A DNA stretch of 13,715 nt from Clostridia bacterium (lineage in GTDB: Bacteria; Bacillota; Clostridia; TANB77; CAG-508), in contig CAAECB010000039.1 in NCBI GenBank assembly GCA_900754285.1, positions 1 through 13,715 of the forward strand. Direction: 5' to 3'. Numbering within the stretch: position 1 is the first letter of the stretch; every line of letters begins with the position of its first letter. Below are positions 6,278 to 13,288 of the stretch, in pieces. The notes under the pieces were generated by a model. The model had not been told where the DNA came from and ran no database searches. It worked only from the letters and a program-made list of their open reading frames with translations. The position numbers and the translations under genes were made by a program.

Positions 6278-6544
6278 ATGCCAAATATTAAATCAGCAAA
6301 AAAGAGAGTTAAAGTAATTGAGAAAAAAACTTTAAGAAATAATATGATAAAATCTGGATATAAATCAGCTATTAAAAGTTTTGAACAAGCTATCGAAGCT
6401 GGAAATATGGATGAAGCTAAAAAATTATTTTCAGAAGCTACTAAAAAAATTGATCAAGCTTGTACAAAAGGTGTTATTGTTAAAAACACTGCTGCTAGAA
6501 AAAAATCTAGTTTATCAAAAAAATTAAATGCAGCTATGGCTTAA
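6278..6544 (+). CDS. rpsT: 30S ribosomal protein S20
   Basis: The 88-residue, lysine-rich, all-helical protein starts MPNIKSAKKRVKVIEKK, the hallmark of bacterial S20. It binds 16S rRNA at the base of the small subunit. The family-typical segments LRNNMIKS, SFEQAIEAGN, IDQACTKGVIVKNTAARKKS and a final LSKKLNAA are all present and the length is normal. The frame is open to a GTG at 6269, but that codon is part of the GAGGAGGTG binding site. The ATG at 6278, eight bases after GGAGG, is the true start. The gene is monocistronic, with its own promoter and strong terminator. Confidence 0.98.
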   Translation: MPNIKSAKKRVKVIEKKTLRNNMIKSGYKSAIKSFEQAIEAGNMDEAKKLFSEATKKIDQACTKGVIVKNTAARKKSSLSKKLNAAMA

Positions 6545-6582
6545 GTTTAATTTATAATAAAGATTATGCATAGTTTTTATTT

Positions 6583-6621
6583 AAAAAGATTATTGAATTT
6601 GTAGAATTCAATAATCTTTTT
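6583..6621. terminator. Bidirectional terminator of rpsT and the pilin-like gene
   Basis: A perfect 17-bp stem (6583-6599 with 6605-6621) and five-base loop, with an A5 foot on the left and a T6 foot on the right. It serves rpsT on the plus strand. On the minus strand it lies about 60 bases past the stop of the pilin-like gene. Confidence 0.88.
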
Positions 6622-6683
6622 TAGGTTTATTGGTTTTCTTTTGGCTTTAATGTATTTCATTTTTTACTTACATTATTTGCTTT

Positions 6684-7985
6684 TTATTTTATAAAAAACG
6701 TAGAACGAAAATCAACATCATAGTAGCTATAATTTGACCCAAGTCCAATGCGAAAAGAACATGGAAAATTAGAACCAGAATAACCATGATGTCCCCCTCT
6801 TACGGCACAATGATTGTCACTGTATGAAGTTTTTTCTAATGTCCATTCCCATTCATTTCCTGCTAAATCATATATATTCATTTTACTTGTTTCTTCTGAT
6901 GCTCCTGTTGTTAATAAAACACTACTTGCTGGCTTAATTCCTGTTATTATCGTCCAACTATTTCCACCATTTGTTGTTTGTTTTGCCCTTTTACTTGTTA
7001 TTGTTCTTTCTGCATTATTATAGTTTCCCCATGTACTACTGTCTGAATTGATGTTTGCAATTGTCAATCCTCCTTTTACTTCTAAGAATTTACAAATCAA
7101 ATCCCATTGAATTCCAAACATTATGCTGCTTGTATAATTATTATTTGGTGACATTTCTTTTGCTAAAGCTTGGGCTTCACTGCAATATATCCAATTGTAT
7201 GGTATTGCATCTTTTTGACTTATTGCTTTTGGGGATGTTCCTATTGATATTCTTGCCGATAAACTTGTTCTCGCATTTGTTGTTTCTGTTGTTGTTCCTT
7301 CTATTCCAGCTTCATATCTTCCTATCCAAAACCCTCCATATGTGTATATACTTTTTAACATTTTTTGATATATTTCTGTATATTCGTCATAAGTTAGCCC
7401 ACATCCATTTGTTAATGCTTTTTGTTCTTTTGTTAAATTTTCTGTACTTGCTGTTATTAGCGATTCTCCATCTTTTGCATACCATTCATCTGTCCAGCTA
7501 TAATTTTGTGTTGCACTTCCTTTTCTGTATGCTCCTACATATTCTATTAATTTATTTTTTATATCTGTATAGTTTTGGTCTGTTAATTCTTGTGTTATAT
7601 CTATTGTTAAATCTGAAAAGACTGTTGTTTTTGGCACTTCTACCCATACCCATTCATTTTCATTTTTGTCTTTTATTACTATTCCATTGTTTGCATCATC
7701 TTCTAAAACTATTGAATTTTCTGGTATTGTTGCTGCTGGGTTTGTGTCTGCCGTGTTTACATTTTTTAAATTATAACTTCCAAGTAAATTTTCCATATCT
7801 GATAATTTTTGTTTTTCATCTTCTTGTGCTTGTTCTGTTTTTTCTTTTGCTTCTTTTGCTCTTGTTAGTATTCCGTTATCTCCACTTAATGCTGCTATTG
7901 TCACTCCTGCCAATATTAGCAACACTATCACTGTAATTACTAATGCTATTAGTGTAATTCCTGTCTCTTTCTTCTTTATTTTCAT
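6684..7985 (-). CDS. Pilin-like protein with a C-terminal FGE/C-type-lectin-like domain, possible DGR variable protein
   Basis: The 433-residue product begins with a basic segment and a type IV pilin-like helix: KKKETG, then ITLIALVITVIVLLILAGV. A prepilin peptidase site after the Gly is likely, though the usual Glu at mature position 5 is Ala, as is common in Clostridia. A charged Lys/Glu helix follows (40-70). From about residue 110 (EWVWVEVP, later YGGFWIGRYEAG) the protein looks like the formylglycine-generating-enzyme/C-type-lectin fold, ending in YDLAGNEWEWT, VRGGHHGYSG, SFRIGL and DVDFRS. The catalytic cysteine context of true formylglycine enzymes is absent, so a binding role is more likely. 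The last 40 residues are rich in N, S, Y, H, G and D, as in targets of diversity-generating retroelements. A GTG directly precedes the chosen ATG; AGGAGG lies nine bases before the ATG. Confidence 0.85.
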   Translation of the reverse strand: MKIKKKETGITLIALVITVIVLLILAGVTIAALSGDNGILTRAKEAKEKTEQAQEDEKQKLSDMENLLGSYNLKNVNTADTNPAATIPENSIVLEDDANNGIVIKDKNENEWVWVEVPKTTVFSDLTIDITQELTDQNYTDIKNKLIEYVGAYRKGSATQNYSWTDEWYAKDGESLITASTENLTKEQKALTNGCGLTYDEYTEIYQKMLKSIYTYGGFWIGRYEAGIEGTTTETTNARTSLSARISIGTSPKAISQKDAIPYNWIYCSEAQALAKEMSPNNNYTSSIMFGIQWDLICKFLEVKGGLTIANINSDSSTWGNYNNAERTITSKRAKQTTNGGNSWTIITGIKPASSVLLTTGASEETSKMNIYDLAGNEWEWTLEKTSYSDNHCAVRGGHHGYSGSNFPCSFRIGLGSNYSYYDVDFRSTFFIK

Positions 7986-8250
7986 CACGAAAATCCTCCT
8001 TTGTTTTTTCTTTTTATTTTTTTATTAAGCTTAAAACTTAACAAAAAATTCTAAAACTTGATTTACTTACAGTATTAACTGTTTTACGTTTTTATATTCA
8101 TTATTCAAAAAACTTTTTCCATCTTTTAACATTGCATTTTTTGTTGGTATATGCTATAAATTTTAGTATATACTTTTTCTAAAGTTTTAAGATTAATATT
8201 GCTTTTGTATATAAAATTTTTTCAAAAATATTACTTTCAGGCTTTATTTC

Positions 8251-8276
8251 AAAAAAGCTTTTTTATAAGCTTTTTT
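8251..8276. terminator. Terminator-like hairpin in the noncoding stretch
   Basis: AAAAAAGCTT (8251-8260) and AAGCTTTTTT (8267-8276) form a perfect 10-bp stem with a six-base loop and terminal A6/T6 runs. No gene on either strand clearly ends here. On the minus strand it lies about 265 bases before the pilin-like gene and might limit read-through or act as a leader terminator. Confidence 0.4.
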
Positions 8277-8351
8277 ACTTTCTTAAAAGTTATTTTATCA
8301 TACTTAATCTTTTTATAGAACATACTAAAAGTGCACCATTTATTAAAAATC

Positions 8352-8428
8352 AAAAATAAAAATGAAGTTAATTTTGCTATTATCAAACTTTGCTGTTTAA
8401 TAATAAAATTTACTTCATTTTTATTTTT
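8352..8428. repeat. 77-nt near-perfect long hairpin
   Basis: Arms 8352-8375 and 8405-8428 pair over 24 positions with one mismatch. A three-base bulge (GCT, 8376-8378) follows. A further 10 positions then pair with one mismatch (8379-8388 with 8395-8404), closing on the six-base loop TTTGCT. Weaker pairing continues outside (A5 at 8345-8349 with T5 at 8434-8438). The size and lack of coding function suggest a small mobile element remnant (MITE-like) or a structured RNA. I see no target-site duplication. Confidence 0.65.
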
Positions 8429-8457
8429 TGTAGTTTTTATTCTATCTTTTTTATCTA

Positions 8458-8554
8458 AGATGTTTTTTGAGTCCGTCCCAAAAAACATCTGCTTTTGCTA
8501 GTGCTTTTTTGTTCCGTCCCCAAAAGCACTGCCCCTAAAAACGTTAGTTTTAGG
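8458..8554. repeat. Dispersed hairpin repeat, copy B (tandem hairpins)
   Basis: Three hairpins lie in a row. The first has a perfect 11-bp stem AGATGTTTTTT with AAAAAACATCT (8458-8468, 8480-8490) and loop GAGTCCGTCCC. The second has a 9-bp stem AGTGCTTTT with AAAAGCACT (8500-8508, 8522-8530) and a loop containing TTCCGTCCCC. The third has a 7-bp stem CCTAAAA with TTTTAGG (8534-8540, 8548-8554). The first two share the CCGTCCC loop sequence and T-run design with copies A and C, the pattern of a REP-like family. Confidence 0.7.
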
Positions 8555-8612
8555 ATAAAACTTCCATTGCTTTGGCTTCTGGCTTGTGCTAATATTAATT
8601 TAGGTGATGCTT

Positions 8613-8864
8613 ATGAAAAATAAAATTAATGATATTATAAATAATTTGGATTTTAAGACTAAAGTGATTATTAAAAATGGTTTTAAGTTTTGTACTCTTC
8701 TTTGTGCTATTTCTTTGTTTCTTCTTGTTACATATATTTTCTGGTTTTCTGTTCCTTTGGTTTTTAATATTGGTATTATGATTTTTGAAATGAGTTTATT
8801 ATTTTCTGTCGAGTTCTTAGTTTGCGGTATTGTGGTGGATTCTTTGAAAAAAAGGTTGATTTGA
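8613..8864 (+). CDS. Small two-helix membrane protein of unknown function
   Basis: The 83-residue product starts MKNKINDIINNLDFKTKV, an amphipathic and basic N-terminus. Two hydrophobic segments follow at about 25-46 (LLCAISLFLLVTYIFWF) and 50-75 (containing NIGIMIFEMSLLF), then a short basic tail. Both ends are predicted to be cytoplasmic. The frame extends upstream through GTG and ATG codons at 8604 and 8607, but those overlap the TTAGGTG binding site. The ATG at 8613 has normal spacing, although the site is weak. I recall similar short proteins as unnamed open frames in Clostridia genomes but know no function. It lies alone between two repeat copies, and its stop codon touches copy C. Convergent with gatB. 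Confidence 0.65.
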   Translation: MKNKINDIINNLDFKTKVIIKNGFKFCTLLCAISLFLLVTYIFWFSVPLVFNIGIMIFEMSLLFSVEFLVCGIVVDSLKKRLI

Positions 8865-8912
8865 GTGTTTTTTGGGGACTAGGTGTTTTTTTACCCCGTC
8901 CCCGAAAACATC
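8865..8912. repeat. Dispersed hairpin repeat, copy C, between convergent stop codons
   Basis: The arm TTTTTGGGGAC (8869-8879) pairs with GTCCCCGAAAA (8898-8908) over 11 positions with one G-T pair, enclosing AGGTGTTTTTTTACCCC. It fills the gap between the stop of the 8613 gene and the stop of gatB almost completely. It probably also acts as a transcription terminator. Its GGGGAC/GTCCCC core and T-run match copies A and B. Confidence 0.7.
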
Positions 8913-8914
8913 CT

Positions 8915-10348
8915 TTATTTTTTTAATTCTTCTAAAAACATTTCATTTAACATTTTAGGATTTGCCTTACCTTTTGTTTGTTTCATAGCTTGTCCTACTA
9001 AGAAACCTAAAGCCCTGTCTTTTCCTGCTTTGTAATCTGCAATTGATTGTGGATTTTCTTCTAATATTTTTAGTACTACTTCTTTTATTGCTCCTTCATC
9101 TGATATCTGAATCCAGCCTTTTTCTTTTATTATTTCTTCTGGGTCTCTTGGATTTTCAAATAATTCTACTAAGACTTTTTTTGCTATACTTGAACTTATT
9201 GTTCCTTTGTCTATTAACATTACTAGTTTTGCTAATTGTGTGTGGTCGAATGGTATTTGTATTGGTTCCATTTCTGTTTCGTTTAGTATTCTTGATATGT
9301 CTGAGATTATCCAGTTGTTTACTGCTTTTGCATTGTTGCATATTGCTGTGGCTTTTTCAAATAGGTCTGATAAGTATTTTGATGATGTTATTATGTTTGC
9401 GTCTTTTTCTGATAAGTTGTATTCGTTCATATAGCGTTCTTTTCTGCTTTCTGGTAACTCTGGTAATGTTTTTTTGATATTTTCTATATATTCGTCTGAT
9501 AATTTTATTGCTACTAAATCTGGGTCTGGAAAATATCTATAATCTTGTGCGTCTTCTTTGTCTCTCATTGAAAATGTTTTTCCTGATACTTCGTCCCATC
9601 TTAATGTTTCTTGCTCTACTTTTCCGCCTTCTTCTATTACATCTATTTGTCTTTGTACTTCATATTCTATGGCTCTTGTTATGCTTCTAAATGAGTTCAT
9701 GTTTTTCATTTCTGTACGTGTTCCTAATTTTGTGTCTCCTTTTTTACGTACTGATACATTGACATCTGCACGTAATGAGCCTTCTTGCATTTTGCAGTCT
9801 GATACTTCTATATATTCTAGTATTGATTTTAGTTTTTTCAAATATTTTTCTACTTCTTCTGCACTTCTTAAATCTGGCTCTGATACCATTTCTATTAATG
9901 GTACTCCTGCTCTGTTTAGGTCTACTAAACTTCCTCCTGCAAATTCGTCATGATTTAATTTTCCTGCATCTTCTTCTATATGGATTCTTAATAATCTTAT
10001 TTTCTTTTTTCCTTCTTCTGTGTCTATTTCTATATATCCATGCTCACATAGTGGTTTGTCAAATTGTGATATTTGATATGATTTTGGTAAGTCTGGATAG
10101 AAATAGTTTTTTCTGTCATTTTTGCTATTTTTTGATATTTCACAGTTAGTTGCTAGTCCTGCTTTTACTGCATATTCTACTACTTTTTCGTTTAATACTG
10201 GTAATGTTCCTGGCATTGCCATACATATAGGACATACATGTGTGTTTGGCTCTGCTCCAAAACTTGTTGGACATGAGCAGAATATTTTTGTTTTTGTTGA
10301 TAATTCTGCATGAACTTCTAACCCTATTACTACTTCATAATCATTCAT
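8915..10348 (-). CDS. gatB: Aspartyl/glutamyl-tRNA(Asn/Gln) amidotransferase subunit B
   Basis: The 477-residue subunit binds the misacylated Glu-tRNA(Gln) or Asp-tRNA(Asn) and phosphorylates the acid group, which is then amidated with ammonia from GatA. The start MNDYEVVIGLEVHAELSTKT is the family hallmark. The zinc site is C24/C26 (FCSCP) and C39/C42 (VCPIC). The core motifs YFYPDLPKSYQISQ, DLNRAGVPLIEMVSEPD, RADVNVSVR and RTEMKNMNS are intact. The C-terminal YqeY-like tRNA-binding tail covers about the last 140 residues. An ATG three codons upstream (10357) directly abuts GGAAAGGA; the ATG at 10348, nine bases away, is the likely start. It follows gatA by 26 bases as the last gene of gatCAB. 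Confidence 0.97.
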   Translation of the reverse strand: MNDYEVVIGLEVHAELSTKTKIFCSCPTSFGAEPNTHVCPICMAMPGTLPVLNEKVVEYAVKAGLATNCEISKNSKNDRKNYFYPDLPKSYQISQFDKPLCEHGYIEIDTEEGKKKIRLLRIHIEEDAGKLNHDEFAGGSLVDLNRAGVPLIEMVSEPDLRSAEEVEKYLKKLKSILEYIEVSDCKMQEGSLRADVNVSVRKKGDTKLGTRTEMKNMNSFRSITRAIEYEVQRQIDVIEEGGKVEQETLRWDEVSGKTFSMRDKEDAQDYRYFPDPDLVAIKLSDEYIENIKKTLPELPESRKERYMNEYNLSEKDANIITSSKYLSDLFEKATAICNNAKAVNNWIISDISRILNETEMEPIQIPFDHTQLAKLVMLIDKGTISSSIAKKVLVELFENPRDPEEIIKEKGWIQISDEGAIKEVVLKILEENPQSIADYKAGKDRALGFLVGQAMKQTKGKANPKMLNEMFLEELKK

Positions 10349-10374
10349 TTTTTTCATTCCTTTCCTGTTAGTTT

Positions 10375-11844
10375 TTATTTTGTGAATTTTGGTGCATATT
10401 TTTCTCTGAACTTTGTTTTTTGTTCAAATACATATGCTATATTCAATAATTTTTCTTCTTCGAATTTGTTTCCTATTAATTGCATTCCAACTGGCATTCC
10501 TTCTTTGTCAACTCCACATGGAATAGAAATTCCTGGTAATCCTGCTATATTTACAGATACTGTGCATATGTCTGCTAAGTACATTTCTAATGGATTGTTT
10601 GATTTTGACCCTATGTCAAATGCTACTGTTGGTGATGTTGGTGTTAATATTACATCATATTTTTCAAATGCTTTTTGGAATTCATTCATTACTAATGTAC
10701 GTACTTGTTGTGCTTTTTTGTAATATGCATCATAATATCCTGATGATAATACATATGTTCCTAATATTATTCTTCTTTTTACTTCTGGTCCAAATCCTTC
10801 ACTTCTTGATTTTTTGTATAATTCTTTTAAGTTTGAAAATTCTGGTGTTCTGTATCCATAACGTATTCCGTCAAATCTTCCTAAGTTTGAGCTTGCTTCT
10901 GCACATGCGATTATATAATATGTTGCTAATGAGTATTTTGCTATGTCTAATGAGAATTCTTCTACTTCTGCTCCTAATTCTTTGTATGTTTCTATTGCTT
11001 CTTGTAATTTTTCTTTTACTTCTGCATTTATTCCTTCTCCAAAGAATTCTTTTGGTACCCCTATTTTCTTTCCTTTTATATTATTTTTTAGATTTTTTGT
11101 ATAATCTTTTTTTGCTATGTCTGCTGATGTTGTGTCTTTTTCGTCATGTCCTGCTATTAGATTTAATAGTATTGCTGAATCTTCTACATCTTTTGTTATT
11201 GGTCCTATTTGGTCTAATGATGATGCAAATGCTACTAGTCCATAACGTGATATTAGCCCATATGTTGGTTTTAATCCTACTACTCCACAAAAACTTGATG
11301 GTTGTCTTATTGATCCTCCTGTGTCACTTCCTAATGCCCATGGTACCATGTTTGCTGCTACTGCTGCTGCACTTCCTCCTGATGATCCTCCTGGTACTTT
11401 GTTTAAATTCCATGGATTATATGTTTTATGGAAATATGAATATTCTGTTGAGCCTCCCATTGCAAATTCGTCCATATTTAGTTTTCCTAAGTCTATTAGG
11501 TTTTCTGATTTTAATTTTTCTACTACTGTTGCATCATATGGTGATACAAAGTTTTCTAACATGTGTGAACTACATGTTGTTTTTATTCCTTTTGTACACA
11601 TATTGTCTTTTATTCCTATTGGTATTCCTGCTAAGTCTTTTTCTATTTCTCCTGTTGCTCTTTTTTCGTCTATTTCTTTTGCTTGTTTTATTGCTTCATC
11701 TTCTAATGTTGTTACAAATGCTTGTACTTCTGGTTCTTTTTCTTTTATTCTGTCTATATAACTTTGTGTTATTTCTGTTGATGTTAGCTCTTTGTTTTTT
11801 AATTTTTCAATTAATTCATGAACTGTTAATTCTGTGATTTCCAT
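10375..11844 (-). CDS. gatA: Aspartyl/glutamyl-tRNA(Asn/Gln) amidotransferase subunit A (glutaminase)
   Basis: The 489-residue amidase-signature enzyme hydrolyses glutamine and passes ammonia through a tunnel to GatB. The catalytic Ser-cisSer-Lys triad is complete: K79 in PIGIKDN, S154 in PGGSSGGSAAA and S178 in GSDTGGSIRQP. These are the positions I recall for the Staphylococcus enzyme. The surrounding motifs ALGSDTGGSIR, GVVGLKPTYGLISRYG and LDQIGPI are normal, and the C-terminus has GLPGISIPCG and GMPVGMQLIG. An in-frame ATG at 11850 is two bases from AAAGGA; the second ATG at 11844, eight bases away, gives MEITELTVHELIEKL and is preferred. The gene lies 77 bases after gatC, with a hairpin in the gap. 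Confidence 0.97.
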   Translation of the reverse strand: MEITELTVHELIEKLKNKELTSTEITQSYIDRIKEKEPEVQAFVTTLEDEAIKQAKEIDEKRATGEIEKDLAGIPIGIKDNMCTKGIKTTCSSHMLENFVSPYDATVVEKLKSENLIDLGKLNMDEFAMGGSTEYSYFHKTYNPWNLNKVPGGSSGGSAAAVAANMVPWALGSDTGGSIRQPSSFCGVVGLKPTYGLISRYGLVAFASSLDQIGPITKDVEDSAILLNLIAGHDEKDTTSADIAKKDYTKNLKNNIKGKKIGVPKEFFGEGINAEVKEKLQEAIETYKELGAEVEEFSLDIAKYSLATYYIIACAEASSNLGRFDGIRYGYRTPEFSNLKELYKKSRSEGFGPEVKRRIILGTYVLSSGYYDAYYKKAQQVRTLVMNEFQKAFEKYDVILTPTSPTVAFDIGSKSNNPLEMYLADICTVSVNIAGLPGISIPCGVDKEGMPVGMQLIGNKFEEEKLLNIAYVFEQKTKFREKYAPKFTK

Positions 11845-11877
11845 TTTCATCTTCCTTTCTATGTGTGTTCATTTTGT

Positions 11878-11908
11878 ATTATAGGATGGTTTCCATTCTT
11901 CCTATAAT
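11878..11908. other. Hairpin in the gatC-gatA gap
   Basis: ATTATAGGA (11878-11886) pairs with TCCTATAAT (11900-11908) over nine bases, and a short TGG/CCA pairing can form inside. It sits within the gatCAB transcript about 35 bases before the gatA start. There is no U-tract, so a processing or stability element is more likely than a terminator. Confidence 0.4.
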
Positions 11909-11921
11909 TATTTATTTTTAA

Positions 11922-12209
11922 TTAGCTTATTACTTTTGGTATTTTAAACATGTTTTGTTCTTTTTCTGGTGCGTTTTGCAATAGTGCTTCTCTATCTTCA
12001 AATATTTTTACTTCGTCTTTTCTGAATACATTTTTGGCTTCATTTGCTCCTATTGTTATATCTAACCCTTCTACTGGTGCATTGTTTACTGTGTTTGCAA
12101 ATTCTAGTATGTCTTGCAAATGTTCTAAGTATGTTTCTACTTCATTGTCATTTAATGTTAGGTCTGCTAATTTGGCTATGTGTAATATCTCTTCTTTGCT
12201 TACTTTCAT
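11922..12209 (-). CDS. gatC: Aspartyl/glutamyl-tRNA(Asn/Gln) amidotransferase subunit C
   Basis: The 95-residue subunit wraps around GatA and stabilises the GatA-GatB contact. The sequence shows the expected N-terminal helical part (ILHIAKLADLTLNDNEVE), the LEHLQDILEFANTVN helix and the DEVK segment, ending in FKIPKVIS, the usual GatC tail. Length is normal. AGGAG lies eight bases before the ATG at 12209. It is the first gene of gatC-gatA-gatB and is preceded by a very good promoter. Confidence 0.96.
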   Translation of the reverse strand: MKVSKEEILHIAKLADLTLNDNEVETYLEHLQDILEFANTVNNAPVEGLDITIGANEAKNVFRKDEVKIFEDREALLQNAPEKEQNMFKIPKVIS

Positions 12210-12240
12210 GTAATCATCTCCTAATTTCTTAATTTTCCAT

Positions 12241-12269
12241 ATTATATAACGGTTTTTTAAAAATTACAA
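12241..12269 (-). promoter_or_regulatory. Promoter of the gatCAB operon
   Basis: On the minus strand TTGTAA (12264-12269), a 17-base spacer and a perfect TATAAT (12241-12246). The expected start lies about 25 bases before the gatC ATG, leaving just room for the AGGAG site. Confidence 0.75.
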
Positions 12270-12470
12270 TACTACCTTTTGTTTTATTTACTATTTTTTA
12301 TTATTTTTTTGTTATTTTTTATATGTAAACCTTTTTATTTTTATTTTTTTGTTATGACGACTTGCATTTGCTGTTTTTTCCAGTTTATTCCATTTTCTTT
12401 TCACTTCTAATATTTTATATTACCACAGCCTGTAGTTTTTTACCTTTCGGATAAAGTTACTATTTATCTA
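12270..12470. other. AT-rich gap between divergent promoters
   Basis: Between the gatCAB promoter and the response-regulator promoter lie about 200 bases with long T-runs and no open frame worth calling. The segment 12421-12460 is less T-rich (ACAGCCTGT, ACCTTTCGG, ATAAAGTTAC) and sits just upstream of the response-regulator promoter. It is the most likely place for a regulator site, but I see no clear paired LytTR boxes. Confidence 0.4.
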
Positions 12471-12499
12471 TTGACAATATGATTTTTTTGAATTATATT
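12471..12499 (+). promoter_or_regulatory. Promoter of the two-component operon
   Basis: A perfect TTGACA (12471-12476), a 17-base spacer and TATATT (12494-12499). The expected start is about 70 bases before the ATG at 12575. Confidence 0.75.
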
Positions 12500-12574
12500 A
12501 TAATTATTATTGGAAAATTTTAGGTAATTTGATCTTTTTTTGTTGAACCTATTTTGATTATGAAAGGAGAAAAA

Positions 12575-13288
12575 ATGATAAATTTCGTTGTTTGTGATGA
12601 TAATGTTAATATCTTAGATAAACTTCCTAAAATGTTGGAAAATATTTTTTTGAAGTATAACTATGATGCTTGCATTGGTTTTAAGTCTGATGATTTTGAC
12701 GAGATTGTTGAATATGTTGGTGATAACAAAACTGATGTCTTGATTTTAGATATTAATTTGAAAAATGGTAAAAATGGTTTGGATATTGCTGAAATCGTTA
12801 GAAGAAAAAATAAAAATGCTTATTTAATTTTTACTACTGGTCATTTAGAGTATGCTATGATGGCTTATAAGTTTAAGACTTTTGATTATATTGCTAAACC
12901 TTTGACTCCCGAAAGACTTGAGGAAACTATTGTTAGATTATTTGATGATATTAATGGCTTGCCTAAGAAGTATATTAAGATTGATAATAAAAATACTGTT
13001 ATTGATGTTAGTGAGATTAATTATGTTAAAAGAGATGGTATGAAATTGATTTTCCATACTCCTGATAGAGATTATGAAATCTATAGCTCTTTTAATAAAA
13101 TTGAACCTTCTTTGCCTAACTATTTTATTAGATGTCACAAGTCTTTTATTGTTAATACTCAAAATGTTACTAATCTTGACCCTGTTGAAAATAGGCTTTA
13201 TTTTCAGAAAAATGATTTTTGTGATATTGGTCCTAAATATAAAAATGAAATATTGGAGGTTTTTAATGATGTCAAATTTTTTAAATAA
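12575..13288 (+). CDS. AgrA-type LytTR-family response regulator
   Basis: The 237-residue protein has a receiver domain (1-120) and a LytTR DNA-binding domain (about 131-233). The receiver has D8/D9 of the acidic pocket (VVCDDN), the phospho-acceptor D59 (LILDINL), T87/T88 (IFTTGH) and K109 (YIAKPL). The LytTR part contains IKIDNKNTVIDVSEINYV and RCHKSFIVN, diagnostic for the family that binds paired repeats upstream of quorum-sensing, bacteriocin or virulence genes. The frame is open back to a TTG at 12554, but AAAGGAG lies inside that extension and five bases before the ATG at 12575, which is the start. It overlaps the sensor kinase gene by 20 bases, so the two are translationally coupled. 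Target genes cannot be told from the window. Confidence 0.92.
   Translation: MINFVVCDDNVNILDKLPKMLENIFLKYNYDACIGFKSDDFDEIVEYVGDNKTDVLILDINLKNGKNGLDIAEIVRRKNKNAYLIFTTGHLEYAMMAYKFKTFDYIAKPLTPERLEETIVRLFDDINGLPKKYIKIDNKNTVIDVSEINYVKRDGMKLIFHTPDRDYEIYSSFNKIEPSLPNYFIRCHKSFIVNTQNVTNLDPVENRLYFQKNDFCDIGPKYKNEILEVFNDVKFFK

Larger units (their letters stand above)
7986..8612. other. About 600-base noncoding stretch with several inverted repeats
   Basis: I find no convincing gene here. The only longer frame, minus 8249-8488, starts inside a repeat and runs through a hairpin, so I regard it as chance. The stretch holds the pilin-like gene's binding site and presumably its promoter, which I could not fix. 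It also holds a 14-base dyad (ACAGT-ATTA-ACTGT, 8069-8082), a terminator-like hairpin at 8251-8276, a 77-base hairpin at 8352-8428 and repeat copy B at 8458-8554. A weak promoter candidate for the 8613 gene is TTGCTT (8567-8572) with TAATAT (8590-8595). Confidence 0.6.

Noticed and set aside
6684..6800. Template repeat or IMH-like element for the possible variable protein
   Set aside because: I looked for a near-copy of the C-terminal coding segment elsewhere in the window and saw none, and there is no reverse transcriptase frame. The retroelement link therefore stays a hypothesis.
7055..7936. 293-codon plus-strand frame opposite the pilin-like gene
   Set aside because: Leu-rich antisense shadow with no binding site or recognisable motif.
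8249..8488. 79-codon minus-strand frame in the noncoding gap
   Set aside because: It starts inside a repeat hairpin, runs through the 77-nt palindrome, has a low-complexity Lys/Ile/Phe-rich product and lacks a good ribosome binding site.
10590..11837. Long plus-strand frame of 415 codons opposite gatA
   Set aside because: The product is almost pure Leu with Phe, Ile and Met, the expected shadow of an A-rich coding strand; gatA on the other strand is unmistakable.
12421..12470. Paired LytTR binding boxes upstream of the two-component promoter
   Set aside because: Single AAAGTTAC-like and ACAGCCTG-like words are present, but no convincing direct-repeat pair at the expected spacing.
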